Positions 1-11,699 of a stretch of DNA of 64,000 nt are shown here, one piece after another. The notes beneath the pieces were generated by a model, which was given only the letters and a program-made list of their open reading frames with translations, had not been told where the DNA came from and ran no database searches. The position numbers and the translations under genes are program-made. The DNA is from Epiperipatus broadwayi (lineage: Eukaryota; Onychophora; Udeonychophora; Euonychophora; Peripatidae), in contig JAQFVV010012496.1 of the NCBI GenBank assembly GCA_028023455.1, forward strand, positions 1,428,001-1,492,000. The letters are read 5' to 3'. How positions within the stretch are numbered: position 1 is the first letter of the stretch; each line of letters opens with the position of its first letter.

Positions 1-187
1 CATAAAAGTAACAATTATTAATGTATTCTAATAAAGACAAACACCCATATATTCAATCAGATGAAAATGTGATTTCATTTTTTATAAAAGCCCCACTAAT
101 GAAATTAAAAAAGAAATTAAATACAATTTGACTTTCTAAAATATAATTACATGCATGTTGTATTTATATGCTGGAATATTTCCACGA
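1..187. other. AT-rich flank, nothing recognised
   Basis: This is AT-rich sequence up to the first SINE. I see no ORF or repeat that I can name. Confidence 0.5.
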
Positions 188-445
188 GCCTTTGGCAGGA
201 TGATCCAGTTGGTTAGACCCTTACCTTAAAATGCAATACTCAAGAATCTAAGAGTCCAGGTTTGATTCCCATGCTAGTACTGTGACACGATCAGGTCAGC
301 AACACATAAAAAATAGGAGACTAATACCACTCAAAACATTATGTATATACTAACCTGGGTACTACTGCTAACAGTTGAAGGTGGTAATTTTTTTCTAAAG
401 ACATTTAATACTTAATATTAGATGATGGAACTCATCCAAAATATT
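188..445 (+). repeat. tRNA-derived SINE, family S1, copy 1
   Basis: The head is tRNA-like: an A-box-like ccagttggttaga near 206 and a B-box-like aggtttgattccc near 260. It is followed by a body holding tgctagtactgtgac and tatactaacctg. The 3' part, ttctaaagacatttaatac to gatgatggaa, recurs in reverse at 8883-9155, and its tail alone recurs near 9498 and 61205. The shared tail suggests it is borrowed from a partner LINE (inference). Copies are diverged, so it is probably not recently active. Confidence 0.75.
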
Positions 446-962
446 ATAACACATATAAATTTCTTTTAGCGTTCGTTACTCAAGTTAGCTAATTATTCTA
501 TATATATACGATTTTGTTTTGATAAAAATAATGAAAAAAAATAAATCGAGTGAAATAATGTGGGTCGAGTGAATGAAAGGACAGCAGGCGTAAAAGGAAA
601 GCAGGGATGTGTGTGTAATTTAAGAAGGAATGAAAATATTCGGATCTAATGAAATATTTATTTATATATATATGTCAAAAAAAAAAAAAGTAATCAGTCG
701 CTAAATGAGAAAGTAAGTAGCATTGATTTTTTTTTTTATTAAAGCACCGTTATATATATATAGCATAGACAGCAGAAGCTTGTTATATACGTTAACAGTA
801 AATATTTTGTTAAAGTACAAATATATATATCATAGACAGCAGTGGCTTATTATACACATTACAAGTAGTTCACTATAATATATATGTTAAATGCAGCAAT
901 ATAGAGATAGGGCAATGTAGAGTAGGTGAGGGCAGCGAAAGTGTTATAGGGCCAATATACCG
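446..962 (+). other. Leader upstream of the gag fragment, with a short repeated block
   Basis: This is AT-rich with TA runs and two poly-A/T tracts. A block containing catagacagcag, followed by gcttgttata or ggcttattata, occurs twice, near 765 and near 833, so part of this is a degenerate tandem duplication. The last 60 bases are GC-richer. It could be the remains of an LTR or 5' leader of the gag element, but I cannot find LTR ends or a convincing primer-binding site. Confidence 0.35.
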
Positions 963-2106
963 GTGGGGAGTAGTCAAATGCTAGTAGTATTAAAAAAAAT
1001 AAATCATATTAAGAAAATGGAATCAGAAAATATTGATATACAGCAAGTAGATTTATCTGAAGCTTTGGAGTCGACACCCGAGCGAAGGGAAGCTCCGCAA
1101 CAATACAGAGGATCAATGGACTTTAATTTCAAGTTCATTGAGGAAATACTCAGACAGAATATGCAAGAAATGAAGAAAATGTATGAGGAGGAAATGAGAA
1201 AAAGAAGAGATGAAGAATCAAAACAGAGACAAGAAGAAGAAAAGATAAGAGTTAGAGAATATCAGGAATTTAAAGACATTATGTGGAGAGCGTTAGAAGC
1301 CATAAAGGAACATTTTGGAATATCCCCAGTTAGTAAAAAGGAAGAAGAGATTAAAGATATGGAAAAGGAAAGGAAGTCAGAGAGATCAGACGAACCGATG
1401 ATAGTAGAAGGGCAAGCAGGTAGTATAGTAAATATGAAAAAGTGTGATGAGCAAAGAAACCTCATTCCAGCCGATGAAGGCCCACAAGAACCAGAGAAGG
1501 AAGACAGCATTAAAGAAGAGATGAAGATGGACACTGGACACCAAAGCTATTTAGCAAAGATGATCCACATCAAAATCTTTAGAGGGGAGATAGAAGAAAA
1601 TCCTCAAGCCCACTTAGAGAGCTTACAAAAGTTCTTCCAAGTTCATAAGACAGGGCTCGATGAGCAGATAGCGATAGCCAGTTACCATCTACAGGGATCT
1701 GCCAAGGACTGGTGGAATATGGTGAGATGGAAGCCTAAAACCATAGAAAAATACAAAGATGCGTTAATGAAGCATTATTGGAGCAACGAGCGTCAAAGCG
1801 GTATCTACACACACACACACACAGTTTTTCCTCCTCCAAGCGAACCAGTTTAAATCCCTTACAACGTTTGCCTTTTCGGATTCACACATCATAGGGACCA
1901 TCCAGCGTAGTATGCCACTAACCATCCAACAATTAATGGCAGGCAGTCGGATCAAAGACATAGAAGAAATGATTGAATTTCTCACTACATTGGATTTTAA
2001 CTATTGGGCCAAAGAACCACCCAATAAAAGGCAAAGATTAGAAAACCCAAGGCCGCAGTCATCGATGACGAGAGATCGGTATTATCCACCTGACCCGGGG
2101 TTGTAA
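963..2106 (+). pseudogene. Retrotransposon gag-like fragment, frameshifted at a CA microsatellite
   Basis: The first open frame (963-1853, 296 aa) begins with a charged, glutamate/lysine-rich segment at about residues 58-110 that reads as coiled coil. A capsid-type gag domain follows at about residues 200-285, with the motif YHLQGSAKDWWNM and a tryptophan/lysine-rich continuation (KPKTIEKYKDALMKHYW), typical of Ty3/gypsy-like Retrotrans_gag domains. At about 1806-1822 the frame meets a CA repeat and then a stop. Gag-like coding continues in another frame to 2106, ending in a proline/arginine-rich tail. No protease, zinc knuckle or reverse transcriptase follows. The most likely reading is a decayed LTR-element gag broken by microsatellite expansion. 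A domesticated gag gene is less likely given the break. The start at 963 is simply the first ATG, and 1017 is an alternative. Confidence 0.7.
1806..1822 (+). repeat. CA microsatellite inside the gag frame
   Basis: About eight CA units fall at the point where the gag-like reading frame shifts. Length change here is the simplest cause of the frameshift. Confidence 0.8.
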
Positions 2107-4080
2107 AAATATTAGACTATTAGGATGGTTATTAAACGTATATGAAAATATTAAAATGAACTTGATATAATGAACTTGGTTGAATGGAATGTACTTTAGT
2201 CAAATAGGGTTTTAGATAGAAATTTTGTTATATATATTATTGTTTTAATTACTATTACTCTTAAAAAAATTTTTTTATATTATACTAACTAATCCTATTC
2301 TAAGAATTTTTATATATATATATACATTCAGTTTAACTAATTATTACTATGATTTTAACCAGACACGGCCAAATTAGGCCATTGTAATTAAACTATAAAT
2401 TCTAGATCCGGGTATATAAATTGTTCGTTGCTTCATGTAATCTCTGCTTTCTATATTTCAATATATCTGTAAAAACAATAATAATGTTTTCGTATTTAAA
2501 TTATGTAATGTAAAAAATTTTTTTTCTCTTTCTTGCCTCCTTTTGTCCTTCCTTAATTGTCACAGGAAGTACGGGGAAATGAAACAGTAAGATTCGTATT
2601 CGAATCTTAAGTTTCACCTTTTTCTGTCGTCTCTCACTGACCGGTCTATCCCGCCCAAATTTCAACTTTTTGGTATCGAGTTGTGTGTGTAGCAATATTA
2701 AAAATGTATAAATATATGTAGAATTCAGCATAAACACGCACACATTTCGATCTCAAATTAAAGGCAATAAATAGGGATAAAATAATATAATTTAGGTTTC
2801 TTTTAGTTATATAATTTTGTATAATTTTAATCATTTATTCTGGATTATAAAGTTTGTATTTATTGCTTTGTTTAAATTTCGTTTAATAATAATTCTAAAA
2901 AAATCTGATGTAATATTTAATTAAAAGTTAAAATAATCTTATGTTTCCTTTTTGTCGTTGAAATTTAAAAGCTTCGGTCAGTGATAGATAATAGATTAAT
3001 TAAAGAAAAATTCCCCAAAATATAATTAGTAAATGTAAAATGTAAACAATAGAACGGCAGCTTTCTTTAATTAAAACCAACAAAATGCATTGATTATCCT
3101 CAGGGCAGATTAAGTAGAACCTAAAAATACCTTAACAAAAATGTGGGAGATCAAGATAAGAAAAGAGGCCATCTTAGACTTGCTGGAGACATTCACTTAA
3201 ACTTTAGCTTTGCTCTCGATCACTGAGAGTTTCCAAAATATAAAAATAAATTGTTCCTGCCAAGGTATGACCGGGTAAAAGAACCTAGATTATTCTCCAT
3301 CGGGAGATGGCCTATCGGATGCCGAACTTTCCATTGCCCGTCATAAATTCACCATGAAGATCTGCTGCCTGAAATAAATGAGAAAGCTGCTGCTGCTGTG
3401 AAAGTAAATGAAATATCTAAATACAAGAAAGAATTGCCACTCGTGAACTTTTTTTGCTGCTAAACTAATGGAATCAGAAAATTCTTATAAAACAGGTACC
3501 TGTCTGTGTTCAAACTCCAGAGTACTCTAATAACATGCTATAGCTATTCTTAATATTACTTATCTAAATTGTAAAATGTAAAAACTACCATATGTATAAC
3601 TAAAATTGAATAATTAACTTAAGGTATAAATTTCTCTAATAATCTAGCTTACCTCATTCTATCTTGCTTGGGTGCATATTTCTAAAATCTACATTTTATC
3701 TATATTTATTATTTAATTATTGCATGCTAATAATTGTCTCAATGTTCAAAGTTTAAATCTATGATCGCTTGAAATAGTGAATGCGTGTCAGATTTCATTA
3801 ACATTACTTTCATAAATAATTTAATTTTCATATAAAACCGACACGCATTCAATGCTTCATTTATTGTAATGCAGGGGTCTACAACTTCGCAAATGGCTGG
3901 CATATTAGTTGTAATCATTCCCAGTTTAGATATGTTTTGTATATATTAAATCTTAATGAATAATTCCATCAAATTACATTTCTTTGAGAGTCGCCAACGT
4001 TCTTTAGTAAATGTTGATAATGTAGGGCCGAGTCAGAAATCTATTTAAATCTCATCATAATCGTTTATACAGTATACATG
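2107..4080. other. AT-rich spacer with a promoter-like patch and one stem-loop
   Basis: There is no coding signal. A TATA-like gggtatataaattg lies near 2411, and the sequence to about 2660 is GC-richer, possibly LTR-derived from the gag element. A 12-bp inverted repeat (tgaatgcgtgtc and gacacgcattca) at about 3778-3851 encloses a 50-base AT loop. The start caggggtctacaac near 3872 resembles a hAT terminus, but I found no partner end. Confidence 0.3.
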
Positions 4081-4470
4081 TGTTACGTTTTAGAGATGCG
4101 ATGACCCATTCCGCTGTGAAATTTCCGATTCTTCAGGGTTGAAATTATCCCCAGTCGTCCTACACAAGCGGGCATAATGGGTGCTCCCGTAGGACTTGAC
4201 GAAGTCACGCAGCCAGCCGGCAAACTGCGACACGGACCGCTTGTCCCTGGTTATGCTTATGTGACACCTTACTTCATCGGGCTGATGGCAGAGACCAGCC
4301 AGACATTCTTATAAACCCATTCGCGGCATTGCAGTTTCGATATACTGCCATTCCATATCGCCTTTCTAAAGCGTACATGTTCCTTTACTTAATTTTATTA
4401 TTCTATATATCACTCCGCCTCTGCATTATCTTCGTAATTCACTCTCAAATAAATGTTTGCCCTTAGTCAT
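4081..4470 (+). repeat. GC-richer block, possible solo LTR fragment
   Basis: The base composition changes sharply here. The block starts with tgttacg, a common LTR start, contains a TATA-like cttataaaccc near 4309, and has an aaataaa signal near 4446. These are the parts expected of an LTR in the right order. I could not find the 3' end, a target-site duplication or a second LTR, so this remains a suggestion. Confidence 0.3.
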
Positions 4471-4614
4471 AAAATAAATATTTTAATTAAATAAATATAT
4501 GTCCGCCGCTACTCTTAAATCTTACTTTAGACTCTTGCATTGCAAAGGGATAAATTCCCCAAGGCATGCATTAGAAATACTTACTCGAGAATTTTAGGTA
4601 GCTAGATTACGCCT

Positions 4615-4860
4615 TCAAATAAATGAATTCTTTTTGTAAACATTACAGTATCGGAAATACCGTTACTGAGGTCCTCAAGATAAAATAAGGTCGAAACAAA
4701 TAAATGTATTCCTTTTGTAAACATTACAGTATCGGAAATACCGCTACTGAAGTCCTCAATATAAAATAATGTATAAATAAATAAATGTATTCTTTAAAAT
4801 ATAATAGTATTGCAAATCTCGCTAATGAAGCTTTGAATCCATAAAATATTATTAGTAAAT
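4615..4860 (+). repeat. Minisatellite, about 77-bp unit, 3 copies
   Basis: Three successive diverging units each carry ataaatg-attctttt, then acagtatcggaaatacc, then ctga-agtcctcaa and ataaaata. The third unit is the most diverged. The first unit also reads actgaggtcctcaag followed by ggtcgaaac, which resembles a degraded hammerhead core. Confidence 0.75.
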
Positions 4861-5540
4861 GATTTTCTTATTAAAATGTGTGAATAAATAATTTTAAACT
4901 ATACGTCTGCAGTTACATTTCATTTATTCGATACCCATTCTATATAATATTTCCTCGATTATGTAAATATGAATGTTTAATTAATATTAGTTTGATTATT
5001 GGCTAATTCGGGAATAAAATCATGAATCTCTTGCATATCCCTGACCACCATGCCTAAGGAAATATTTACTAATGTCGCATCAGATGCGTTGTTTCATGGA
5101 TTGTATTTGTGGAACCGATAAACTATGTTCGAACTCAGTAACACGGGTGGCTTCGCTACCTCGATGGTGCTGCTGTTCTGTGTGGTGGTCGAATTCTGCA
5201 CTATGTTTATGAGTCACACGTTTTCTGACTGTTACAATATAAATACGACATCATCACAGACCTTCAGAAAAATATAATTACATGTTAATTATAAAAAACA
5301 TCACATTTAATAATTAAATTTCTATATTTTAAAAGTAACACAAGCAAAATCTGTTTAATATAAATAGGATACACAACTATTCTGATTTGTGGTAAATGAT
5401 GATGATGTGTCCAAGAAATCGCTCCTGTTAATCTTGTATTGTCATAGGTCACAATTTATATTTTGGCCATTATATATCATTCTATTTCTTTGTTAAATAA
5501 TAAACTAGTAGAGGGTACTTCTATATTCCCATTCATATTA
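4861..5540. other. No recognised feature
   Basis: AT-rich sequence. A slightly GC-richer patch at 5085-5240 has no ORF and no repeat that I recognise. Confidence 0.4.
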
Positions 5541-6160
5541 ATATATAAAAATATTGTAGGGTATTTGAACCCAGATTTTCAAACTCTTCAGCTATCCGAT
5601 CTATCTCATACAACCGATACACATGACCACACACATGTGAAAAAGATAAATGATGTCCAATATACATACTTCATACTGAACCAGCACTCATCAGTTGAAC
5701 CAGATTATCTCCCGCACATACATATAATCAGTGCTAGGTTTATCTTAAGATAGAAAATCATCAAGCTTCAATTCACTTCACCATCCAACTCTTCAGCCAT
5801 CCATATCATTGAAAATCTAATGATTGAACACATTGTCTTACCCATGTTGACCTTAACTCATTCTGACCTTTCATGTATGGTAAGAAAGGTTGAAGAGTTG
5901 GTTGGTGAAGTGGATTGAAGCTTATCCATTAAAGTTTGAAGACTTGCTATTTTAATATAAATCGAGCACTGATTGTATGTGTGAAAGATGATCTGGACCA
6001 ACTGATGAGTGCTGGTTCAGCATGAAATATGTGTATTGGAGATGATTTTTATCTTTCTCACACATGTGTGATCATGTGTATCGGTTATATGAGATAGATT
6101 GAATAGCTGAACGAAGCTTGAAAATCTGGGTTCAAATCCCCTATAATTACATCTAAACTG
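5541..6160. repeat. Fold-back repeat family R1, copy 1 (paired arms)
   Basis: The left arm (about 5541-5800) and right arm (about 5890-6150) are reverse complements with moderate divergence. Landmarks are gaacccagattttcaa against ttgaaaatctgggttc, and gaaccagcactcatcag against ctgatgagtgctggttc. The unit recurs in this window at 6483, 10140, 13285, 15690, 19650, 21090 and 39540. An apparent ORF at 5463-5753 lies inside the left arm and is not a gene. Confidence 0.85.
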
Positions 6161-6197
6161 CAGGGATATAAAGTATACCTGTAATTAAATATATAAA

Positions 6198-6248
6198 GTG
6201 TAATAATGCTCAAACCTAAATCTATTTAGCCTTGAGCATTATTACACT
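6198..6248. repeat. Short inverted repeat
   Basis: The arms gtgtaataatgctcaa and ttgagcattattacac are 16-bp exact complements around a short AT-rich loop. It would form a hairpin. Confidence 0.8.
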
Positions 6249-6453
6249 TATTATTTAAGTAATATTTTGGTGCAATTTGAAAATTATAATTGCAACTTGT
6301 AATGTTATAATTGATTACTTATTAGTCTGCATTCAGAACAGATTATATTTACTTGCATAAGGAGGTTTATTTAAGCTTCCTTGTATCAATAATTTTAATC
6401 TATGTGATCAAGTTGCAATTTTAAGTGTGTCTATATAAATATATGGGCCCATA

Positions 6454-6479
6454 AATAAAGATGGAATTCCATCTTTATT
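6454..6479. repeat. Perfect 26-bp palindrome
   Basis: The half-site aataaagatggaa is followed directly by its exact reverse complement, centred on ggaattcc, with no loop. Confidence 0.85.
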
Positions 6480-6482
6480 ATT

Positions 6483-6880
6483 AAATATATAGGGTATATG
6501 AGCACAGACTTTCACATGACCCACCACTTTCCACACTATCTCATAACACTGATACACTTGAACACACATATGTTGAAAAGATAAATAATCATCAATATAT
6601 GTATTTCATGCTAAACCAGCAATCATCAGTTGGTCCAGATTACCATCTCTACACATATATGCTATAAGTGCTCAGATATATATTAAGATAGCCAATCCTC
6701 ATACTTTAATGGACAGGCTTCAATCTACTTCACACTCCAACTCTTCAGCCGTCCATCCAATTGAAAATCTGATGATGGAATGCTCAAAGATCACCCTGAG
6801 GCCGAGATTCTTGTCATACCCATGTTGACCCAAGGTCAATCTGACTCCTCATGTACAGGACATAATCCATTTAACACATA
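6483..6880 (-). repeat. R1 repeat, single unit, antisense
   Basis: It matches the reverse complement of the unit at 10140-10600 along its length. Shared pieces include the end cagactttcacatga, the centre aaaccagcaatcatcagtt, and the far end ctcatgtacaggacataat. It has one arm only, so the R1 unit also exists outside fold-backs. Confidence 0.8.
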
Positions 6881-7774
6881 TACAAGGGATGGGCAGACGT
6901 CTCTATTATGTAATAACTGAACCACAAAGTAGGTTGCCTTGACAACAGTTTGAGATTGTTATCTATATTGGGATTGTCTAAATGTTGACTGTTTCTAATG
7001 GATAGATATATAAATACTTTTATAGATTTTAAATTATAGCTCAATGTATATTTAAACAAAGGGAGTAAATCACTTTTCCCCAGGTTATGACTTAAAAATA
7101 CTCTAAATGTTGAATGAAGGATTCAGAATAAAAATTGTTTGCATATATTTTTTCCCTGATTAAACTTAATTCAAACTATAATCATTATCAATTCTATTTA
7201 TTTATACATAAAACAAATATTTTTTATAAATGTTATATATAGGTCATGTGACATATGGCTTGATTTCTTTGTAATAATATAAAACAAATGTCTATCAAAG
7301 AAATTACTATTTATTTTCACTTGATTTTTTTTCATTTAAATAAATATTCACTGAAAAATAAAATATATACATATACATTTAGTGAAGACTTTGGGATACT
7401 AGTATCTGTGTGCCATTCTTGAATTAATTTTAGGATCCATAGAAATGGATAATTCACATTCTTTAATTCCAAATACCTCTTGGTTTAGAATCTCTAATTA
7501 ATCTTTTAGAGTCGTTTTTTATAGAATCTGTATTAAAAGAGAAAGCAGTTAGCTATTTTATGTCTCTTCTTTGTAGTGTGAGGATACAGATGACAGCATT
7601 TTACAATTAGAATTTATAAATATTAGTAAATAATTTATATTATATTAATGTATAATTCTACAAAAAAAAAAAAGACTTTGTAGAAAAAGTATTCTAATCA
7701 TCCTTGGCTAAATGAAACTGTAAACTTCGTTATAGCAATGACTACAGATTTTATTTGATATGCAGTTTAAATCT
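6881..7774. other. No recognised feature
   Basis: AT-rich sequence with simple A/T runs. The short ORF on the minus strand here has no protein-like composition. Confidence 0.4.
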
Positions 7775-8435
7775 TTAACAGGTACTTAGGTATTAGTCCT
7801 GCAACGTAGGGGAGATTGTACACCTTTTCACATCCGCGATAAATCTGTAATCTTGCAATCACGTCAAATTTAAGTGAAATAAACTCTGCGATGTTATCCG
7901 AACTCGTATAAAAATGTGTTTCTCTTTATCGAAATTTGTTTTTTGTTTTTTTTGATATTTCGACATTTTCAGTTATTGCTCCAGATTTCTTTCTGACAAC
8001 AGCTCCTTTTCAATTGCGTTTTTGATCTTCAATTGTGTTTTTGATTTCAATTGCATTTTTGCTTCAACCAAATGATTTCTAGAATAATTCTACTTCTGAG
8101 TTACTTAAGTTCATTTTATTTTAAGTATAAGTAGTTTTTGTTTTTTTCCTTTTGATTTTTTTTTCATAATTTCCCAATTAGATCAAAAATGCAATTGAAA
8201 TGAAGCTGTTGTCAGAAAGAAATCTGGACAATAACTGTAAATGTTGAAATATCAAAAAAAAAAAAAGAAAAGATCACTTTTTGATAAAGAGAAACAAGTT
8301 TTCATACAAGATTGCATAACATCGCAGGGTTTATTTCGCTTAAATGTGATGTGATCACATTACATATTTATTGGAAATGTGAAAAGATGTGCCATCTCTC
8401 CTACGTTGCAGGACTGATACCCAAGTGCGTCTTAA
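7775..8435. mobile_element. 653-bp fold-back MITE flanked by TTAA
   Basis: The element at 7779-8431 is bounded by TTAA on both sides (7775-7778 and 8432-8435). Its arms of about 290 bp are complementary: ttaggtattagtcctgcaac at the left, and gttgcaggactgatacccaa at the right. They converge on a T-rich centre near 8100. TTAA duplications are made by piggyBac-type and Kolobok-type transposases. I see no transposase, so it is non-autonomous, and the superfamily is uncertain. Confidence 0.7.
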
Positions 8436-8880
8436 CATTTAACAATTGCTAAGGATTGTGTAATTCTGAGTTTTAGTAATATAATATTAACAGCAACAAC
8501 CTATATAATCATTATTAATATCATATAGGCTACCCATGGTTTTGAGAGTCCATAGAAATTGCTGGTAAAATCTCTTGTATTTTTCAATTTTTAGTCTAAT
8601 TAGTAATGAGTTTTGTGTTTCATATTTCAGGATTTTTGTAATATTTGTAATTTTTTCAGGAATTTGTATTATAATGAAAATATAAATTAAAAAATATTTA
8701 AATAAACAAAATATAAATACAATAAAATTATATACCGGCCTTTTTCCTGGTGCATGTTCCTAGATATTGCAGGAGAGTCTTTATATGAATAAATTTGAAA
8801 AGCACTATTCTATGTCATACAATAAGTGACTGAAGATAATAATAAAAATACGAACAACAAAAAAGAGTTAAGTATACTTA
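8436..8880. other. No recognised feature
   Basis: AT-rich sequence without ORFs or repeats that I can identify. Confidence 0.4.
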
Positions 8881-8882
8881 TA

Positions 8883-9155
8883 TACTAGATTATTTCCATC
8901 ATCTAATATAAGAGTATTCAATGTCTTTAGAAAAATTTAACTTTACTTAAATATTCCAAATGCTTTTTCAACGATTAGTAATAACTCACAGGTTAGTATA
9001 TGCACAACATTTCGAGAGGTATTATTCTCCCCTTTTCTTGCTAGCTTGATCAGTGACAATACTAGCATGGGAACTGAACTTTGACCCTTAGATTCTTGAG
9101 TATTGAATTTTTAATGTAACACTCTAACCAGCTGAGCCATGCTACTAAAGGCAAT
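8883..9155 (-). repeat. tRNA-derived SINE, family S1, copy 2
   Basis: It is the reverse complement of the 188-445 element. The tRNA-like head lies at the right end: read on the minus strand it has tggctcagctggttagag near 9145, then actcaagaatctaaggg, then the B-box-like gttcagttccc. The tail ttctaaagacattgaatac lies at the left. The A box is better preserved here than in copy 1. Confidence 0.8.
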
Positions 9156-9159
9156 AGTC

Positions 9160-9497
9160 AGTAGAAATTTCATATACTTATCTATGACGTTCCTCCTGAT
9201 TTCTCCACTTTTTCCTAAGAGCAAAGTTGATTAGTGGTTTCCATACATTACGTATAGTCACATTAGATTGATTTATGGGGTTATCTCCATTGTCATGTGA
9301 GCAGCTTCTTTAAATTTTCTTCTTGGTGTCTTTTCTTCTCTATCCAATATTTTTGTATTTTCCCAATTGAACATATGTTCATTGGTACATACATGGTCTG
9401 CAACATCTGTTTTCTCTCTTCTAACCATCAGTTTGTATTCTTGCAAGTGCTTTTCAATGGGATGACTGGTCTTACCAATAAATATCCTTCCTCATTT
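9160..9497 (-). pseudogene. GIY-YIG endonuclease remnant of a Penelope-like element
   Basis: Reading the minus strand from about 9497 gives GRIFIGKTSHPIEKHLQEYK, the second half of a GIY-YIG core (the IG-T-R/H pattern). It is followed by a histidine-rich centre (CTNEHMFNWENTKIL) and the basic segment RRKFKEAAHM, which corresponds to the family's R-R-x-x-E-A motif. After a stop, a frame change continues with INQSNVTIRNVWKPLINF. PLEs encode this domain downstream of their reverse transcriptase. No RT is visible next to it, so this is a 3' fragment with at least one frameshift. The plus-strand ORF at 9297-9503 is its shadow. Confidence 0.7.
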
Positions 9498-9600
9498 TTC
9501 TAAAGACATTCAATACTCATATTAGGTGATGGAAATAGTCCAATATATAAATACACCTAAAATACCATCACCACAAACCTTGAGGAAAACAACAAAAATG
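9498..9600 (+). repeat. S1 SINE tail only
   Basis: The segment ttctaaagacattcaatac, followed by ttaggtgatggaaatagtcc, matches the 3' end of the S1 copies. It continues into accatcaccacaaaccttga, which recurs near 61240. It has no tRNA head, so it is either a truncated SINE or the partner LINE's 3' end. Confidence 0.6.
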
Positions 9601-10135
9601 ACTGTTTATATTGGAAATAGCAGCTATTTTTTTGCACCAAACATCATACCCTACAATACAGTAGAAGATAATCTTGGCTAGCAATGTTTATTAGTTACTC
9701 ACAGTTAATTTTGAAGGCCACTTCATTTCCACAGCGTGTGGATCCAATCGATAGCCCAAGTATGCTTATATATTATCGAAGGAAAAAAATTATTAGAATA
9801 AAGTGAACAATAATGATATTAAATTATTACTATCATGATATGATAGGATATATTTTATGGATATCAATAATGTTAAAAATTGATGTGGCGCCATTTCATT
9901 TTTGATATCCCGGAGTTTTAGAAAATTTGAGGTGGTTAAATATTTTTTTAATAATAACAATTCACAAATTTGGATTGTTAGTTGATTATTGTATTAGAAA
10001 AAAACTTTATACATATAGTAAAATCTATTTTTAAGAATTAAGTCATACTTAACAAGCCGATGGGTAAAAAAATAAAAATGTTATCCGTCTTTCATTTATA
10101 TGTATTTATTAAGATGAAATATTAAATGAAGTATT
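9601..10135. other. No recognised feature
   Basis: AT-rich sequence, no ORF or repeat recognised. Confidence 0.4.
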
Positions 10136-10139
10136 GATT

Positions 10140-10600
10140 TGCTTAGAGGGAGTTAACATTTAAAGCCAAGATGAATTATGTCCTATACATGAGGAGTCGG
10201 AGTGACTTATGATCAGCATGGGTAGGATGAGAAGGTTGGCACCAATTTGGGCTTTGAGCATCCTATCATCAGATTTTTAATGAAATGGATGGCTGAAGAG
10301 TTGTGGGTTGGAGTAGTTTGAACCCTGTCCATTAAAGTATGAAGATTGGCTATCTTAATATAAGCTGAGCACTGATTGTATATATGTGTGGAGCTGATAA
10401 TCTGGACCAACTGACGAGTGCTGATTTAACACAAAATACGTGTATCGGTGATTATCTTTTCAATATGTGTGTGATCAAGTGTGTCAGCAGTATGAGATAG
10501 CGTGGATAGTTGAGGGTCATTGTGAAAATCTGAGTTCAAACTCCCTATATATTACATATTGGAGCGGAGTTATGGAAAAGCCTGTACTGTAGGGGGAAAA
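10140..10600 (+). repeat. R1 repeat, near-complete single unit
   Basis: This and the copy at 39530 give the clearest view of the unit. In order: gtcctatacatgaggagtc, cattaaagtatgaagattgg, ctggaccaactgacgagtgc, tgtgtgatcaagtgtgtcag, ctgagttcaaactccctata. The last part has a Pol III B-box-like gagttcaaactcc with an A-box-like tggatagttgaggg upstream, hinting at a tRNA-like end. Minus-strand ORFs here are incidental. Confidence 0.8.
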
Positions 10601-11690
10601 AAATCATATAATGACACATCTTTATAAACTGTTTAAATAGGATTGAAATCTGTTGAATATTTACAATAAATATAACTAAATTTAAAACAATGAATATACC
10701 TATGTGGATGAACACAAATTAAAACAGCTGCAGTTGATGAAAAAGTGACTTGAATGATTGAAAGATCAACAAATAATGGCAGTTTTTAAGATACAGATTT
10801 AGTGTAGAATAAAAAAAATAAATTGGAATGACAGTGTTTTAAAGAGAGCATAAGAAAATTCTATCGGACAAGGAATTAAACTAGAGATGTACTTAGAGAT
10901 AAGTTGGATATTGTCAAATAAGAGCATGTATAATTCAGAAAATACCAACAGTGAAGAATCTATTGATAGTAGAAGAAAAAAAAAAGAGAAGTAAATGAAT
11001 AAAAAGTCTATTAATGACTGTAAGAAAAAGCATAAAAAGATGTTTAAGTTGATAATGTACAGGACAAATTTTGATGTCATAATAGAAACTTGGAAAATTC
11101 CATTTACTTAACATTAATTTTGAAAGCCCTCAAAGTGATGACAGCATCTGCTTATTATGCCCATGATTCAAGATTAGGAATTTTTCCTGAGACTCAAATA
11201 AGCTCAAAACATATTCTAATAGTCAACTTAAAGCACAATCCAGCTATCTAGCCAATCAATAAATGAATATCTATTTTAAGCTACAAGACAAAGATCTCAA
11301 CATAATATGTGTTGGTCAGGTGAATTATTATTTTTGCCATAAAACAAAACACATTTGTAATATGTTATAATCGGTATAGAAGAAGTTGTCAACATCTATG
11401 AACATTAGATCAATGATTTAACTGTCTGCCCCACATTGTTAAGTCTATAGTAGACTCCACAGATTATATTAGCCAAAACAATTTTTCCACTGAAATAAAA
11501 CGTTATTTTAATGAAAATAGATGCCTTGAATCTGAAAATGTCAATTTCTTCATTTCATATCTAGTTGTGGCTACAGCCGTAAGATATAATAATGTTAAAA
11601 GATGTTCTCATGCATCTCTTTTTATAATACAATTATATAACTTTAGTTGTGATTGTTTGTGTGCAATTGATTATTTAGTGTGTATTGCAG
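10601..11690. other. No recognised feature
   Basis: AT-rich sequence. The 93-codon minus-strand ORF at 10799-11080 is dominated by F, I, L and S, as expected from random AT-rich DNA. Confidence 0.4.
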
Positions 11691-11699
11691 CCATATTAA

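Noticed and set aside
3872-4080. hAT element starting caggggtctacaac
   Set aside because: No matching right terminus or 8-bp duplication was found.
5463-5753. 96-codon ORF
   Set aside because: It lies in an arm of the R1 fold-back and is not conserved as a frame in the other R1 copies.
10799-11080. 93-codon minus-strand membrane protein
   Set aside because: The F/L/I/S-rich composition is what reverse-complemented A-rich DNA gives, and there is no other gene signal.
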